A stretch of 64,000 nt of DNA from Isoetes taiwanensis (GCA_021234155.1 JAJEKV010000003.1:22287569-22351568); one strand, 5' to 3'. Shown: positions 35,901-48,312, numbered from the stretch's first letter. Numbers and translations are program-made. Notes: generated by a model from the sequence alone, not told the origin.

Positions 35901-36266
35901 GCTGAAGTGTTATAAGTTAGAAGTTAGAATGTAGATTAGGAATATGCAATAAAGACAGCTAAATTACTACTCTGGCCTACTACTTTTGCTGCTACAACCT
36001 AAAGCTGTGGCCCGCAGACAAGAAGATCATTGCAGCAATCTTGCCACGAACTAGACCCATAAACAAGACAACTAACATTGCAGTAATCGTTACCATACCC
36101 GGCTCAGTGCGTCACCCTCGTGGGTGTGATTCTGCCGCAGTGCTGCCGGATGTCCAAGCGCCGCAGTTGCTGTTGTCTCCGTTGTCTCCAAGCACCGGAA
36201 CAATTACATGTGCTAGGCTATACATGGGACTCCACATGGAAATGTGCTAGGAACATTGGTAGGGGG

Positions 36267-36340
36267 TTTCCGGCGGGAAACCGGCTGCCAGCGCCGGCGC
36301 CCCGAGCCGCACCGTCGCCAGCCGGTTTCCTGCCAGAAAC
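36267..36340. repeat. Inverted repeat with 22-bp arms
   Basis: GTTTCCGGCGGGAAACCGGC near 36267 pairs with GCCGGTTTCCTGCCAGAAAC ending near 36340, two mismatches, with a GC-rich spacer of about 30 bases. Confidence 0.85.
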
Positions 36341-36693
36341 GGGTTTATGCACGTGAACCACTGCTATGGCGAAATTCTGTCCCTGTTCTTTTCTTGCCTT
36401 CTCTGTTCTGTGTCTCATTCTCTGTTATGTAGAGCCCTTTTGCCACTTCCAGGAAAGATTTGCCATTTGCATGGCGGATTTCCAGGGCCGATTTGCAAGC
36501 AAGAATACTTTGCAGTTTAGAATGACTCTGCAGGGCCATTGAATGCTTCTTGCAACCAGACATTGAAAACCCAGTTGACGTACTAACAGATGAAGAGAAG
36601 AGACCGAAAGGGCAGGTCCAGGAGGTGGAAGCAGAAGAGCAGGCACTTATAAGCAGTTCTAAAATCCATCAAAGCACAAACATAAAATAGTTC

Positions 36694-36797
36694 AAGTTCT
36701 TGTTTCAATTGTTGTGTTGGATGTCTTTTTCTACCACAAGTAAATAAGTTCTTGTTTCAATTGTTGTGTCGGATGTCTTTTTTTACCACAAATAAAT
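36694..36797 (+). repeat. 52-bp tandem duplication
   Basis: 36694-36745 and 36746-36797 differ at about four positions. Confidence 0.92.
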
Positions 36798-37000
36798 ATG
36801 GCAAAAGAACCACAATCTTACTATGCTCTTGCCTCCTTCAACACAATGTTATTCTTTCCTTAAACCATTGCTAAGGAGAAATTGCTGGTAATAATACGAT
36901 TTCTTCATTTTAGAAAACCTGGATTATACTATGTCTAAGCGGCGCCGCTATAAGCCCGCCAACGAATAATTTTTTTTCTTCAACCTCTGGCTTGAACCTC

Positions 37001-37106
37001 TTTCTTGCTTCGCTCTGGCGTCTTCAACCTCCGGCTATGGCGTCTTTCAACCTTCGGCTTTCTTGCTTCGCTCTGGCGTCTTCAACCTCCGGCTATGGCG
37101 TCTTCA
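37001..37106 (+). repeat. 58-bp-period tandem duplication
   Basis: TTTCTTGCTTCGCTCTGGCG and the following 30 bases recur 58 bases later. Confidence 0.92.
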
Positions 37107-37489
37107 AGTTCTAAGTCGAGGCTCCTGCCATTTTATTTATTTTTTTGCAGCAAAGTCCCCCCTGTTTAGAACAATAAAAGATCAAGCGGATTTTCTTGCT
37201 TTGTTTTCCTTTGTTGTATTTTCCTCAAATCAGTCTCTCCTGCTTCCCCATAGTCCTCTTCTTGTTTTGAAGGTGGAGTATGCTCGATTCCTCGAAACCT
37301 TCTGCGAGGAGAGTGCCTTCTAAGCACCAATCTGCCCATAGGCGTCTTCGACATCCACCATATCTCCTCTTTGATCCTTAAAGAAACTCAAGATACTCTA
37401 AGATCATCAGAGAAAAGAATATTAGAGTCTACTACATTCAAATTTGAAACAAATAAATCAAAGTGACTTCCTGTCATAGTTAGTACCAT

Positions 37490-38140
37490 ATCTTTTTTAT
37501 GAGCAGTAGCAAGAGTTTCAAAGTCAAGTTGAAAATGAAGTTTGATCCAAAAGATAGAAGGCCTCTTATTCCCATATAAGACACGATTTCTTTATTTCCA
37601 TATGTTCCAAAGGGCAGTATGAAGAATGGTATTAACAAATTTGTCATCAGATTAAAGAAAGGATAAGAGATCTTGATTATTGGGAATTCCAAATTTACTA
37701 GAAAACCAAGATCAAAAACCATTTAGCTTATTACAAAAAATCTCATCATGTCCACATAGCATAGGACAGTTTGCCATAATATTAGAGTTTCTTCTCGATA
37801 AGGAACGAAGACTACTCAAACTGCCATTAGCAATAAGCCAAATAAAGTAAGAGATCTTGGGAGGACAATAAGAATTCCAAACATTATGAAATAGGACCCT
37901 TAGCTGATCAGAATTGATTGACCATTTAGTTTAAGCTTTACTCTCACCACCATTAGCAGAAATAGCATTGTAGACATGTTTGACTTTGTACTCCACTTTA
38001 CCATTAATAGTCCAGTCTCCCTTCCCTGAATTTGGAGATAGATTACACAGGAAATCTCTAATATGAATAAAGATTTTCTTATCAGAAGAAGTTCCCTTGA
38101 TGAATCTCATACCCATTAAAGTTGCCCAGCATATGATCAA
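37490..38140 (-). pseudogene. LINE ORF2 C-terminal remnant (reverse-transcriptase zinc-binding region)
   Basis: Frames on - give WTINGKVEYKVKHVYNAISA, FHNVWNSYCPPKISYFIWL, RNSNIMANCPMLCGHDEIFC and NKLNGFWSWFSSKFGIPNNQ, then HTALWNIWK.RNRVLYGNKR. This is the pattern of the zinc-binding region at the end of plant LINE ORF2 proteins (W...W....PPK...F.W, C..C....E, then W..W..RN). Stops and frame changes are frequent. No reverse-transcriptase palm was found upstream. Confidence 0.7.
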
Positions 38141-38149
38141 ATCCGAATG

Positions 38150-38466
38150 CGCTATGCTGAGTTGGTCAGGCCTGGCCAGTCGCTACATGTGACATTGAGC
38201 ACGGCTTCCGTACGGGTGCTGGGATCATACCTTTCAGGAGGTTATGGACATGCGAGATCAACTATGTCCTCGGACACACACTTGACATGTATATATACAT
38301 TTATTTCATGATGATGTACTGCCATGGTTTTTCCCTCGAAAACCCTTCGGGACGGGGTTTTTTTTAACCCGGACAGTAATAAGTTTGTTGCGCTCCTTCT
38401 GGGTCCCATAGACCGATTGGTCTCAGTGGACGATAAAAAATCATTCTTTCTTTCTTTCTTTCTTTC
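38150..38466 (+). mobile_element. Non-LTR retroelement 3' end with (TTCT)n tail
   Basis: A GC-richer stretch ends GTGGACGATAAAAAA followed by TCA and (TTCT)5. The same GTGGACGATAAAAA end with a different simple tail, (TATTC)n, forms the small insertion at 46141-46177. It has no coding capacity. It could be the 3' UTR of the adjacent LINE family or a SINE sharing that tail. Confidence 0.65.
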
Positions 38467-38469
38467 AAC

Positions 38470-39675
38470 TTAGTCCAAGAGATTATGCTATTCCCTAAGA
38501 AAAGATCCTTGATATATATTCTTATGCCACAAAAGATGCTTGAAATTATTGCTATTCTTGTTGTTTGTTTACCTCGCCTAGTAAGACATGTGATGTGACG
38601 ACAAGCTAATTTGGTGTTGACTGTTATTGACATGTCTGTTACTTCATACATATGTCATACACTTCATTTTTGGTAATTATAACTGTATAAGTTCTAGCCA
38701 CAAAATTTAATATACCTAGATGCTTGAATTGCTTGCAAAGGTATGAAGCGAGCCATCAAAAATGCATGATAACCATATTCTCAAATTAATAGCTAGTTCT
38801 TTATACTAGAGTTTTTGGAATGCAAGTTGCATCTCCATTGTTTGGCATTGGAGATGCATGACATTATCATAAATGCTTGGCTTTATATATTTCTCAATCC
38901 ACTCAATGAGGTGAGACTTGCATTACATACTTTTAAACGCTACTTTGTGTTCAATAAATAGTCTAAAATGGCAATTCAATTGGCTGAATTGTTGCCATTA
39001 TAATGCAAGCTCTCATGAATAGAACTAAAAAACTCTCGATAGGAAGAGAACTTTTAGTTTTATCCACAAGCTAGGTCCAAAGAAAATGCTAGAGGAATTG
39101 TCTGAACATGTGCCAACAATGGTAAGCATGCAAGAAGAAGCCCCTCCCTTCCATAAGATCAAGGAAATAAGAGTAGAGGAATTGCTGAGGGAAGAGAAAC
39201 TGCCAATAGATTCTAGTATAGAAACCTTAAGGTAAGCAGATCTGCTAGAACGATCTATCGACTACAAAACTGCATGCAATGCATGCATGCTATCATGCTC
39301 GGACAGCCCCGGAATGGCAATGAGGTTGCCATGATCGATGCCACTTTATATGGTTGTTAATGCACTTGCAAAATCCAAGAAACAACATAGTGGAAAAAAA
39401 ACATTATTGTAATTTTGAGAACCCCACTCCAAGATCTTTTAATTAAAAGGGATATACCAATGTGTTTTTGTTAAATAGAAAATCCTCAAAATGGTTACTC
39501 ATGGTAGGTACCTCCTTTAGTACCCCTGGTTGCACAGGTAAATGAGGAGTAGTCATTATCTACCCAATTGCCAATACATCTTGCCTCAAAATCTAGAAGT
39601 CAGTGCTCCTGTCAAAGCATAATATATGCCTTCATTGATCTGCTGGCTTCCAGTACCCTTCCGCGCATCAACACG
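38470..39675. other. No gene recognised
   Basis: AT-rich, nothing recognised. Confidence 0.5.
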
Positions 39676-39679
39676 CCTT

Positions 39680-39970
39680 TTATTCCACGATGGTTCCATT
39701 TTTATGAATCCAAACATTTCCATAGTGCCCATGTGTTTTAACCATTGACCTTAGCATTATTCCTGCTAGAAGCCCAACAGTTCCACTTTTAGAGTTTGGC
39801 TTAGTCCTTGGAATGGCCCCAACATATCTCATTCCAGCTTGCCAGAGTTGAGGGACCATTGCATACACTGCCGTGGTTGTGTGATGATGATACACTATCA
39901 TTCTTATCATATTTGCTCTACAGCTTTTGGTCGGGCCACATTTCAAGTAGCCCCTTTTGAAGGTACCACT
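39680..39970 (-). CDS. Open frame of unknown family
   Basis: A - frame of about 95 codons reads RMIVYHHHTTTAVYAMVPQL, WQAGMRYVGAIPRTKPNSKS and VKTHGHYGNVWIHKNGTIVE, then a stop. It looks like real protein (His, Gly and aromatic residues in a non-random pattern), but I cannot assign it. No splice partners or start context were convincing. It may be a captured exon. Confidence 0.3.
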   Translation of the reverse strand, partial: SGTFKRGYLKCGPTKSCRANMIRMIVYHHHTTTAVYAMVPQLWQAGMRYVGAIPRTKPNSKSGTVGLLAGIMLRSMVKTHGHYGNVWIHKNGTIVE

Positions 39971-40340
39971 CCCCTCAAGTGAATCATCTTTCTATCCAAG
40001 GTATAGGGAGCACAAACCCAACCTTCCATAATACCACATACCATATCCAACTCCCCTAAATTGAAAAGCACTCATGCCGCCTTCACCCAATGTTGCAGAC
40101 CCAATTCAATACAAACAACCTTATTATTTGTGTTATCTTTAACCATGAAGGTATTTCTTGTTCCTCATTTGTAGAAGGCAGCAAATATAGGTAGTACACA
40201 GACAAGAGGGAAGTAACTATAACTTTTCAGATCTATTATACCGTAATGTCTTTACAAAAATTTGATATGGTCAATCGACCAGCTTGAAAATGGGTCGATG
40301 CCAACATTTAGAAAATTTGCATACGGGCAGGGGCCCTATA

Positions 40341-40383
40341 TAAACAAGGTGTTGCGCACAGAGGGTTGCCCTCCAGTTTCCTG
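40341..40383 (-). mobile_element. Helentron-like 3' terminus, second copy
   Basis: CAAGGTGTTGCGCAC, then hairpin GAGGG-TTG-CCCTC, matches the reverse complement of 24169-24206 in order and spacing, and is preceded by AAA as there. The element body would extend rightwards over the heat-shock fragment. Its other end was not found. Confidence 0.65.
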
Positions 40384-40768
40384 AGGATAAAGTGGGCTTA
40401 AATCAAACCGTGTGGAATCAAAATTTCTACTTTAAACCCCCCACCAATATGTAGCATAATAACAGGGGGTTTTTTTTTATGTTTTTGTACGACTTTTACT
40501 AAGGTTTTTCTATGATTTTGGTGTTGTATTCGATCAGCTGTACTAAATAGTATTTCTAGAGTGCGCCCATTCTGGACCCTTGATTTTTGTGCCACTTTTC
40601 AGTGGTCACCCATGAATGTTCAATATTATTCCAAATTGAACATGCAGGCTCGGAGTAATATATTTTAGGGTTCTAAGCATCTGTCCCTCTGTTTAGGGTC
40701 TATGGCGGTCTGGCCTGGATCTGTGCTAGGAGGTCTGCAAAGAAACCAAGGAGATGCCAAGGAGGTGT
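40384..40768. other. No gene recognised
   Basis: Probably the interior of the element whose terminus is at 40341. Confidence 0.4.
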
Positions 40769-40769
40769 G

Positions 40770-41076
40770 AAACCAAGGATAATAACTTCATCGACACCTT
40801 TTGGGATCCATTTGGTTACACCAAATTTCTGATCCGTCCAGAATAACCGCTCGGAATGCTCAGAATGGTGCAAATACTTGCGCAGACTGGTTAGAAACCT
40901 CCAGATCTCATGTCTTCAACGTCGACATGCCAGGAGTGAAAAAAGAGGACATGAAAGTGGAGATTGAGGATGGAAAGACTTTGCAGATTAGTGGAGAGCG
41001 AGAACAAGCGCAAAACAACAAGATGGATAAGTGGCACTGGCTGGAACAAGCATTTGGCAGTTTCTTAAGAATGTAA
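40770..41076 (+). pseudogene. Small heat-shock protein (Hsp20, class I type) fragment
   Basis: It begins NNFIDTFWDPFG-like in one frame, then after a frame change near 40830 gives DWLETSRSHVFNVDMPGVKK, EDMKVEIEDGKTLQISGERE and NNKMDKWHWLEQAFGSFLRM. This is the first half of the alpha-crystallin domain of plant cytosolic class I small heat-shock proteins, ATP-independent chaperones. The second half, including the conserved GVL motif, is missing because the frame ends directly after FLRM. A GC-poor, non-coding stretch follows. It is likely a captured fragment, since a Helentron-like terminus lies 390 bp to the left. Confidence 0.87.
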
Positions 41077-41079
41077 CTT

Positions 41080-42800
41080 TGTGGCTGTTGAGTCTCTAAT
41101 TTATAAGTAAGGGGAGTGTATCCTTAAGGAGCAGGGACAGAGATTCGGCTACAGCTTCCTTTTGTTCCATTTTCGTATATGCATTTATAAGAAGGACATC
41201 CAGAGTTTGCACGCAGGCAACCAGGCTGGCTTGTTGCAAGCTAAGGGTTTTGCAGGCATCCAGGCTTTGCAGGTTTAGGAGACTGGGCTTGGGCTATTGT
41301 GGGCTTGAAAAGTGTGGTTGTAATGATGGATGTCTTTTAACTTGCAAATCTAGTATATACGAACTCTTGCAAGCAGCTTAGGACAGGGCAACAGCAGCCA
41401 TTGTGCACATTTTCAGCTTAGGACAAGGCAACAGCAGCATGTATACAGTGTGCAGCACAGGGAAAGATAATAAGAAATATCTTCTTTTGTTCGAACTGCT
41501 TTCGTTCAGTTGCTTCTTATATTGGCTCCATTGTTGGCACAATTTTCCTTGTCCTCTTCATGATCTGCATCATTCAACTTCGATTTGGATCAGTGCATTG
41601 TGAAGATACTTGGGCTACTTATTGCACAAACATTCTATTTATCCATGCCCAGGAGGGTCCAAGAGCATTTTTCCTGCATAAGGATTCTATTTATCCATGC
41701 TCAGGAGCATTTTTCCTGCGCCTATGTCTTGCTTCGATGCTACAACAAAACGAATTCTCACCAGGGTAAGGCTTTCACTATTGGAAGATGCATATTTCTC
41801 TTTTTCTTTTTAAAAGTTCTTAATGCTTGCATCCCAGCATAGCATACCTTTGCCCATCCTTATTGTAGGTCTGCTATTTTGGATAATAATATATTTCTAA
41901 TTTGGATGGTAATGTATGGCAGTCATCAACAGATCATGTCACCCTGATTTCACTTTGCCATTCTTATATGCCAACTACATTGCAGCTGATTGGAGTCCGT
42001 TCTTGTCATTTCGAAGATCAAATGGCAACAATCTATGCCATTGACCTGCATAAACATTTTTTATCAGGTATATATGGCCTTAAATTTTTCTTGAATGACA
42101 AGTCGTACGAGGACATGATGGGTTAATTCCCGTAAACATGCTCTTATTATCTTTCTACAGTGCTCTTGTTATCTTCCTGATGCACAGTTTATGAACATCT
42201 AGACTTAAGAATGGCTACTAGTGTCTTCATGATATATTCTTGTTTTCTCACCATTCAAAATACCTTTGTTGATGTGTAGTATAAAGGCGCAAGTGCCATT
42301 TATTAAATGGTTTTCAACTTAAGTATGATTAGAAGATGTTTAATTGTGCTAAGGCAGTTAGTTGTTTACTGAGCTAAGACCGTGCCATGCATAAAAAAAA
42401 GGAGGTAAAATTCCCATCTTATACTATTGTGTAATGCTAATATCTAGCATGTATACTTGGATCATGTTCTCATATATGCATTTTCAGATTTGTACCATTT
42501 CTCATGTGGAAAACCTTATCCGAGCTTTGATACTATCCGAGCTTTGATACTGTCAAATTCTAGCACAACTTGTTTATGTATTCACCATGCTTAAGCATAG
42601 CAAGCTCCACATGCACCAAACAAACCATAAGAGCACTGACTTTGCTTTGAAAAGAAAAATATCATCGACATTGTTGTTGCAAGATTTCGATGTGTTCAAT
42701 TCCGAGAACGTGTTCTTGTCCTAATGATTACGCAAAACATACTCATAGTTGTTTGCATTGGAAATAATTTGTTTGTCTTGATGTTATTGTGCTTCTTAGT
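41080..42800. other. No gene recognised; short duplications
   Basis: Duplicated phrases occur at 41376-41440 (CAGCTTAGGACA.GGCAACAG) and 41626-41720 (TTCTATTTATCCATGC). A frame at 41902-42126 is unassigned. Confidence 0.45.
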
Positions 42801-42845
42801 AATGAATATTTAGGCCCATAAAGTTTACCTATGTTTTCTTTAGTT

Positions 42846-43340
42846 AGGGCCCGAAGGGCCCAAAATTTTTTTTAATATAAGAATCAACAAACAACTACCA
42901 TTAACATTATTAAAACAAACCATTGCATCTAACACATTTAAATTAAAATCCCCCTGAAACCCCCTTTGGTTTGGGTGCATATTCACACGGGGGGTTACGT
43001 AGGGCAGCGAGAGCCCCAAAAAATTTATAATACATGTACAAAATTAATACCATTAAGTACATTCTCTCAAACCTTATAGTATTTTACAAACCTTAATATA
43101 CAGTATACAAAAATCTGTACATGCATACCCCACAAACGAGGATCGCTATGTACGGTCCAGATCTTGGAATAAAGGGCGAATATGCCCATCCGACAGCTCT
43201 CGTTGCCCGGAGTAACCCCCCGTGTGAATATGCACCCAAACCAAAGGGGGTTTCAGGGGGATTTTAATTTAAATGTGTTAGATGCAATGGTTTGTTTTAA
43301 TAATGTTAATGGTAGTTGTTTGTTGTTTGTTGAGTAATCA
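42846..43340. mobile_element. Foldback/MITE-like element with long inverted arms
   Basis: The left arm (to about 43015) and right arm (about 43185-43340) are inverted copies of each other: TTAAATTAAAATCCCCCTGA and CACGGGGGGTTAC pair with GTAACCCCCCGTG and TCAGGGGGATTTTAATTTAA. Arms are about 150 bp with few mismatches; the loop is about 170 bp. GGGCCCGAAGGGCCC sits at the outer side. A half copy is at 15326-15715. No transposase is encoded, so it would need a helper. Confidence 0.85.
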
Positions 43341-43344
43341 GGAT

Positions 43345-44558
43345 TCATATCTTTGCATATGATAGAAAATGTGGTTTATCTGATAGCTTGTTCAGTTTTT
43401 TGGAAATGGAGAGAATAGAAAATAGCAGTAACCAGGCTCCTCAAAATTGTAATCACAAATTCCTTGAGAGGGCAAAATCACTTGTTTGTCAGGATTTCAA
43501 TTAAATTTAGAATTTTCAATAGTCTTAAGTCTGAGGCTTGAAGTCCCTGTATATCAGGTTCAAAGAGTCAAGTGCCTCATTGGTTTGGGAATTTATAGCA
43601 TAGCGTCAAGTGCTGGTATCAGTGGCGAAGCTGTTCTCTCAATTTTTTTTTTATCAGATCCTTGTCCATGAGCTGTAATACAAGTACTCTTTCTGTGGTA
43701 CGACTTTTGATGTACGTGACACAAAGTATACTCAATGCCTCAATGCCTAAGTAGGGCTACAACTTGTTGTAATATACTATTTTCCAATACACCATTTTTG
43801 CTGTTTGGTGGGACTTAAGTTGTTGTGGTAGGTGTTTATTCTAAGAGACAAGTGACAGTGTGCAAAAGCACAAATTGAATGGCAAGAACAATGTTTGTTT
43901 GTGCCATAATTTGCAGCTTCTATATATATAATGTAAGATTGCAGAGATAGCCTGCCCAGACAAGGTATTGACGTATGACTGCTCCAGCCATATCTTCTTA
44001 GCATGCAGTTATTGAAGTCGTTTCTCTTGGTAATTAGATAATGCATTCCTAAAACAAATGCTTTATAGCTCAATCAAAGTTATCCATACAACATGGAAAA
44101 TCATTGTTTTATCTTTTTAACCTGAGGTCTGTTGAAGATGGAAGTTGGAAAGCAAATTCGTCTCCATCTTCAAATGCAAGATTGGCTCCTTGTCCAAGGG
44201 AAAGAGATATAGCATATACAACATCTAAGATGCAAGAATATTGACTGCTTGCTTGTCAAGAAAAGGAACACATTTAGCATATATTTTGATACCTCCCAAA
44301 ATCACTACAGAACTTTTATACCTCTGAGAAAGCACGGGCACATCAAGCACTCTCCTTTTAAGCATCAACTTTGGTTCCGTGGCCTAGTAAACAATTGAGT
44401 AGATTGTCATTAGGTTCAACCAAATAAATTAGTGGGGAATAAGAGACCTGGATTATTTGATTTGTAAGTTCTCATTTCTTGAAGGCATTCGGCAGCCTCT
44501 GCTTGGCCTCTTGAGATTCCTTTGATCTTACATTTGCAGCAGTTCCACCATGTCTATC
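43345..44558. other. No gene recognised
   Basis: AT-rich. Pre-insertion flank of the inverted gypsy half. Confidence 0.5.
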
Positions 44559-44564
44559 TCTGAT

Positions 44565-46498
44565 TGTTGACCCCCAACCTGGCTAGAGAGTCAAACACAA
44601 GAAGCCAACTTGAGTTTTTACTCAAGTTGGGGTTAGAACCTCCAGATCACTTAAGGTGATCAGTCTATACAAGAATTTCTCAGGGGAAAAGCTCAGTTAT
44701 CAAGTATTCATACCTTTCCCAATTCTAGAATATGGAGCCCTTAGTCAAATCGATGTAGCTCTCATAGGTGGATTGATTTCCAAGGTCAAGTGATTGTGAC
44801 TTATATAGAAAAGTTATAGGCAAGCAAGGGTGAAAACCTTGACCAAGTCTGAGTTTTAATCTGCAAGATATTCGATCTCAAAGTTGGGTCAAATTTTGGT
44901 CAATATCAGTCAAAACTACAAACAGATCTCAGAGTTTTATAACTTGAGTTGCAGATAGAATTTTGAAGAGATTCCAAAGCTAAGGTGCAGTATAGGTCCC
45001 AAAGGTGAGGGGCACGCAATCAAATCATAGTTTGGATCACTAAGACTATTTTTGTGGCACTGTTTTGTGAATATCAGTCTAAAATTGTATCAGACAGAAT
45101 GCAAAAAATGGTAACTTGAGTTTGGGATGGATTTCTTTCGAAATTTTTGTGCACACAGGTGCAAATATGATGAGAAAGGAAGTGCAAATGGTCATATGCA
45201 AGAAAAAATGAAGGGATACTTCACTGTAAAAATGTTTGTGATGCAAAAATACTAAAGGATCATGACAATCAACTTTTTAAATACTTGGCAGGCAATTTTC
45301 ATTGAAATGAAGGTAATACACGGTGAATAAAAGTCTTAGGATCATAGATCAATCATCAAGATAGCTTAGGAGGTCAATAAATAATATCAAATCAAGAATA
45401 TCAGTCCAATTTTCTCAAATCGAACTATGGAACACTCAGATACTTCATGAACATCTTCAGATCACGCTCAGCATGTATCAATGTTGAGGTTTGATGCGTC
45501 TGGGCCTTCAAAAACTTCTGTCATTGTTTTCCCCGGTATATAGATTTAGATTTAATGATTTCGGCATCTTAGGACTTGATTATAGGCTTAATAGGATGCT
45601 GATGAGCGGGAATCCAAGAATAGGTAGTTTTTGTAGCTTAAGATCCCAATTCTGGCGTGATTCGAGCAAGTTTCTAAGTTTAGGGTTCTTCAACTGTATT
45701 TTTCCAGAGTTGGCGCGATACGGTGGCCGTATTTTTGGGGGTATAAACCAAGAATATGTTGTATTTAGCTATTTCGAAAAGCTAGGCCATGGTTCAATAG
45801 AGATCCAAAAATAATTATGAAGTCATTTGGGTCTATAGCAACCCTAATAATTTGGGGAATATGCTAGGTAGATACCATGACTGGAATATTCCATGGGGGA
45901 TACTTGGGTGGCATGGGTAATTAGGCACATTTGGTAAATGAAGTGAGGGAGCATAAGAATTTGCAAATAAGGGTTGGGCTAGGGACATTTGCCAGAATGT
46001 AATATGGAAAAAATGAGAGAAAAGATATGGAATGGGAAGATCATCCTTTGGGGTGAACAAAAGGCCTTTAGAAAAAGAAGGATTTAGGCAAGCATGGTGC
46101 AATTGGCAAAAAAGTGAACATGGGAAGATATAGGCATGAGAATAGAATAGAATAGAATATGTTTTTATCGTCCACGGAGGCATGAGATAAATATGACTAG
46201 GAAAATTTTGCAATGGGGGTAAGAATATGGATAAAAAATGGTTAGGAGGTGGAATCAAATACCATGGGGTCTTCCAAACTTCAAAAAGCATCTTCCAATC
46301 TTCACAACCCAGAATATCATAGACCTTTGTCCTCAGATAAAGCATCTTCCATAGGAGTTGACCTTTGAAGATTAATATTGTTTGACCTTCATATCAATGT
46401 TGACTACCAAGCTCTTTTTTTATTTAACTCTTCCACAATAATTTGACCTACTTCAATACATGAACCAACAGTTAGTATGTTGCCCTTTGGGGGCAACA
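44565..46498 (-). repeat. 3' LTR
   Basis: 1934 bp, with termini TGTTG and CAACA. It matches 20632-21089 plus 24207-25652 without the 3.1-kb insert. It contains a 37-bp retroelement tail at 46141. Confidence 0.93.
46141..46177 (-). mobile_element. 37-bp truncated retroelement tail with 9-bp target duplication
   Basis: AGGCATGAG flanks it on both sides (46132-46140, 46178-46186) and occurs once in the other LTR. The insert reads on - CCGTGGACGATAAAAACATA followed by (TTCTA) repeats, the same 3' end as at 38425-38440. It is an extremely 5'-truncated non-LTR insertion that happened after the gypsy element integrated. Confidence 0.88.
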
Positions 46499-47360
46499 TC
46501 TCGCCAAAACAAGAAAATGGTTGGTCCCCTCAGCCATAAGGGGTCTTCATATTTGCTCCAAAGTGTCTAAGTGAGAATTATGGTAAAGAGAAGGTGTAAA
46601 GTGTACGTGTTGATGAAATAGAAGTGAGTAGGGTGGTGTGAGGATGTAAGTGAGTGAGAAAAGGTGAGAATGAGTGTGAATATGATAAGGAAATGATGGA
46701 AATGGAGTGTATGAGATGAGATGAGTGGGTAAATGTTGAAATCTCGCCAAAACAAGAAAATGTGTGTGAAAAAAGGTAAGAATGCGTGTGAATATGGTCA
46801 AGTGGTGATGGAAAGGAAGTGTAGAAGGGTGAAGTGAATGTGCAAAAATTGAGATCTCGCCAAAACAAGAAAATGTATGCCTCCCTGATCCTTAAAAATG
46901 CAACTCTGCCATGATGGTGAAGCTGAATTGCAGAGTGCTTTCTTTTGGGAATGAAAACAAGAATAAGGAGTTTAGATGGATAGCAGGACCACTTATGGCA
47001 GATGAATAAAGGTGGAAAAAGGATGCGCCTGTCATGGAAACATACAAACAAGTTAATCTTGATCTTTGCAACTCTGCTATAATGGTGAAGCTGAATTTGC
47101 AGAGTGCACATTTAGGGAGATAAAATGAGAGTGCATAGCTGAATGGAGGGCAGGACCACAATGAGACAGATAAATGAAGATGGAAAAAAGGGTGCTCCTG
47201 CAAATGACACTTGGCAATTAATAAAAATCCTTGTTCTGAAGCTGTTTGATAGCTCATCCTTCATACTGGCTAATCTGCAAATATAAACTCAATGAGGACA
47301 TCAACAAAGTGAAATCTAATCCAACCTATCTAATATTTAATTTTAATTCTAACTTGTCTA
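46499..47360 (-). other. Gypsy 3' untranslated region with repeated motif
   Basis: ATCTCGCCAAAACAAGAAAA occurs three times (46499, 46741, 46857), one copy touching the LTR where a polypurine tract would be on -. Two further paired segments (46895-46960, 47065-47130) also resemble each other. Confidence 0.7.
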
Positions 47361-47364
47361 GGTT

Positions 47365-48312
47365 CTAGAACATAAAAAGAGACAAACATATATGCTGATC
47401 CCAGTACCTTTTCAGGTGAATAGTGTTAATAGGATTTGGAAGTGGCATTCCTGAAGTTAATTCCTTTAACCAATAAGAATTGGTGCCTGCAGGTTCCAAC
47501 ACCTCATAGGGACCTTCCCAGAGGTTTTCAAACTTACTAGCTGAGTCTTCCCTTGACTTATTCCATTTTAGAACTAACTCTCCAGTTTTGAAAGTTCCCT
47601 GTATTTTATGAGCAGCTTTGAAAGCAGCCAAATCTTTCGCTTTTTTAAGCAGATTAGCATTCTCAGGTTCCATTCTATACTCCTCTAAATGTAAAAGGGT
47701 ATCCAATCTTTCCTGCAAAGCATATTCAAAAGGCAAACATAACTTATGGGCTAACCTCAGAGATGGAAGCTCAAGTTCTACTGGAAGTACAGATTCAATG
47801 CCATATACTAGATTGAAGGGTGTGTGAGTGGTTGCTGCTTTAATGGTGACTCTATAAGCCCATAGAGCATCCACCAGTTTGACATGCCAATCTTTTTTAT
47901 TATCATCCACTGTCTTCTGCAAAATGCTTTTCAAAACTTTATTAGTAGCTTCTGCTTGACCGTTACCTTGGGGATAGTAGGAGGAGCTCTTGGTATGTTT
48001 GACCTTAAGAATGGTCAATAAATTAGCAATAACTTCATTCACAAAAGGAGTACCTCTATCAGAATGCAATTGTAGAGGAATACCAAACCTTGCACAAATA
48101 TACTCATGTAAGAACTTTGTTTGTTGTAATGGCATTAGCCCTGTCTTAAAGGAATTGCCTCTCAATTTGGTAAAATAATCAGAGCCACAATAATGTGCTG
48201 ATGTTGTCCCTGTAAGGGGGTTAATAGGGCCAATATAATCTAATCCCCATATTTGGAAAGGTCCCGAGAAATAATGGGGTTTAATGCACCGGGAGGAGGA
48301 TCCTTTTGCCAA
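47365..48312 (-). pseudogene. Gypsy integrase core and C-terminal part
   Basis: 315 open codons hold the rve-type catalytic core: GLDYIGPINPLTG (first D), LQLHSDRGTPFVNEV (second D), YPQGNGQAEATNKVL (E). An Alu-like helical region LWAYRVTIKAATTHTPFNLV follows, then a C-terminal domain with LWEGPYEVLEPAGTNSYWL and a tail after TIHLKRYW. The enzyme inserts element cDNA into the genome. It is separated from the zinc domain by a frameshift near 48280. Confidence 0.9.

Larger units (their letters stand above)
36000..37480. other. Intergenic DNA with inverted and tandem repeats
   Basis: A GC-rich inverted repeat lies at 36267-36340 and tandem duplications at 36694 and 37001. No gene was recognised. 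Confidence 0.5.
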
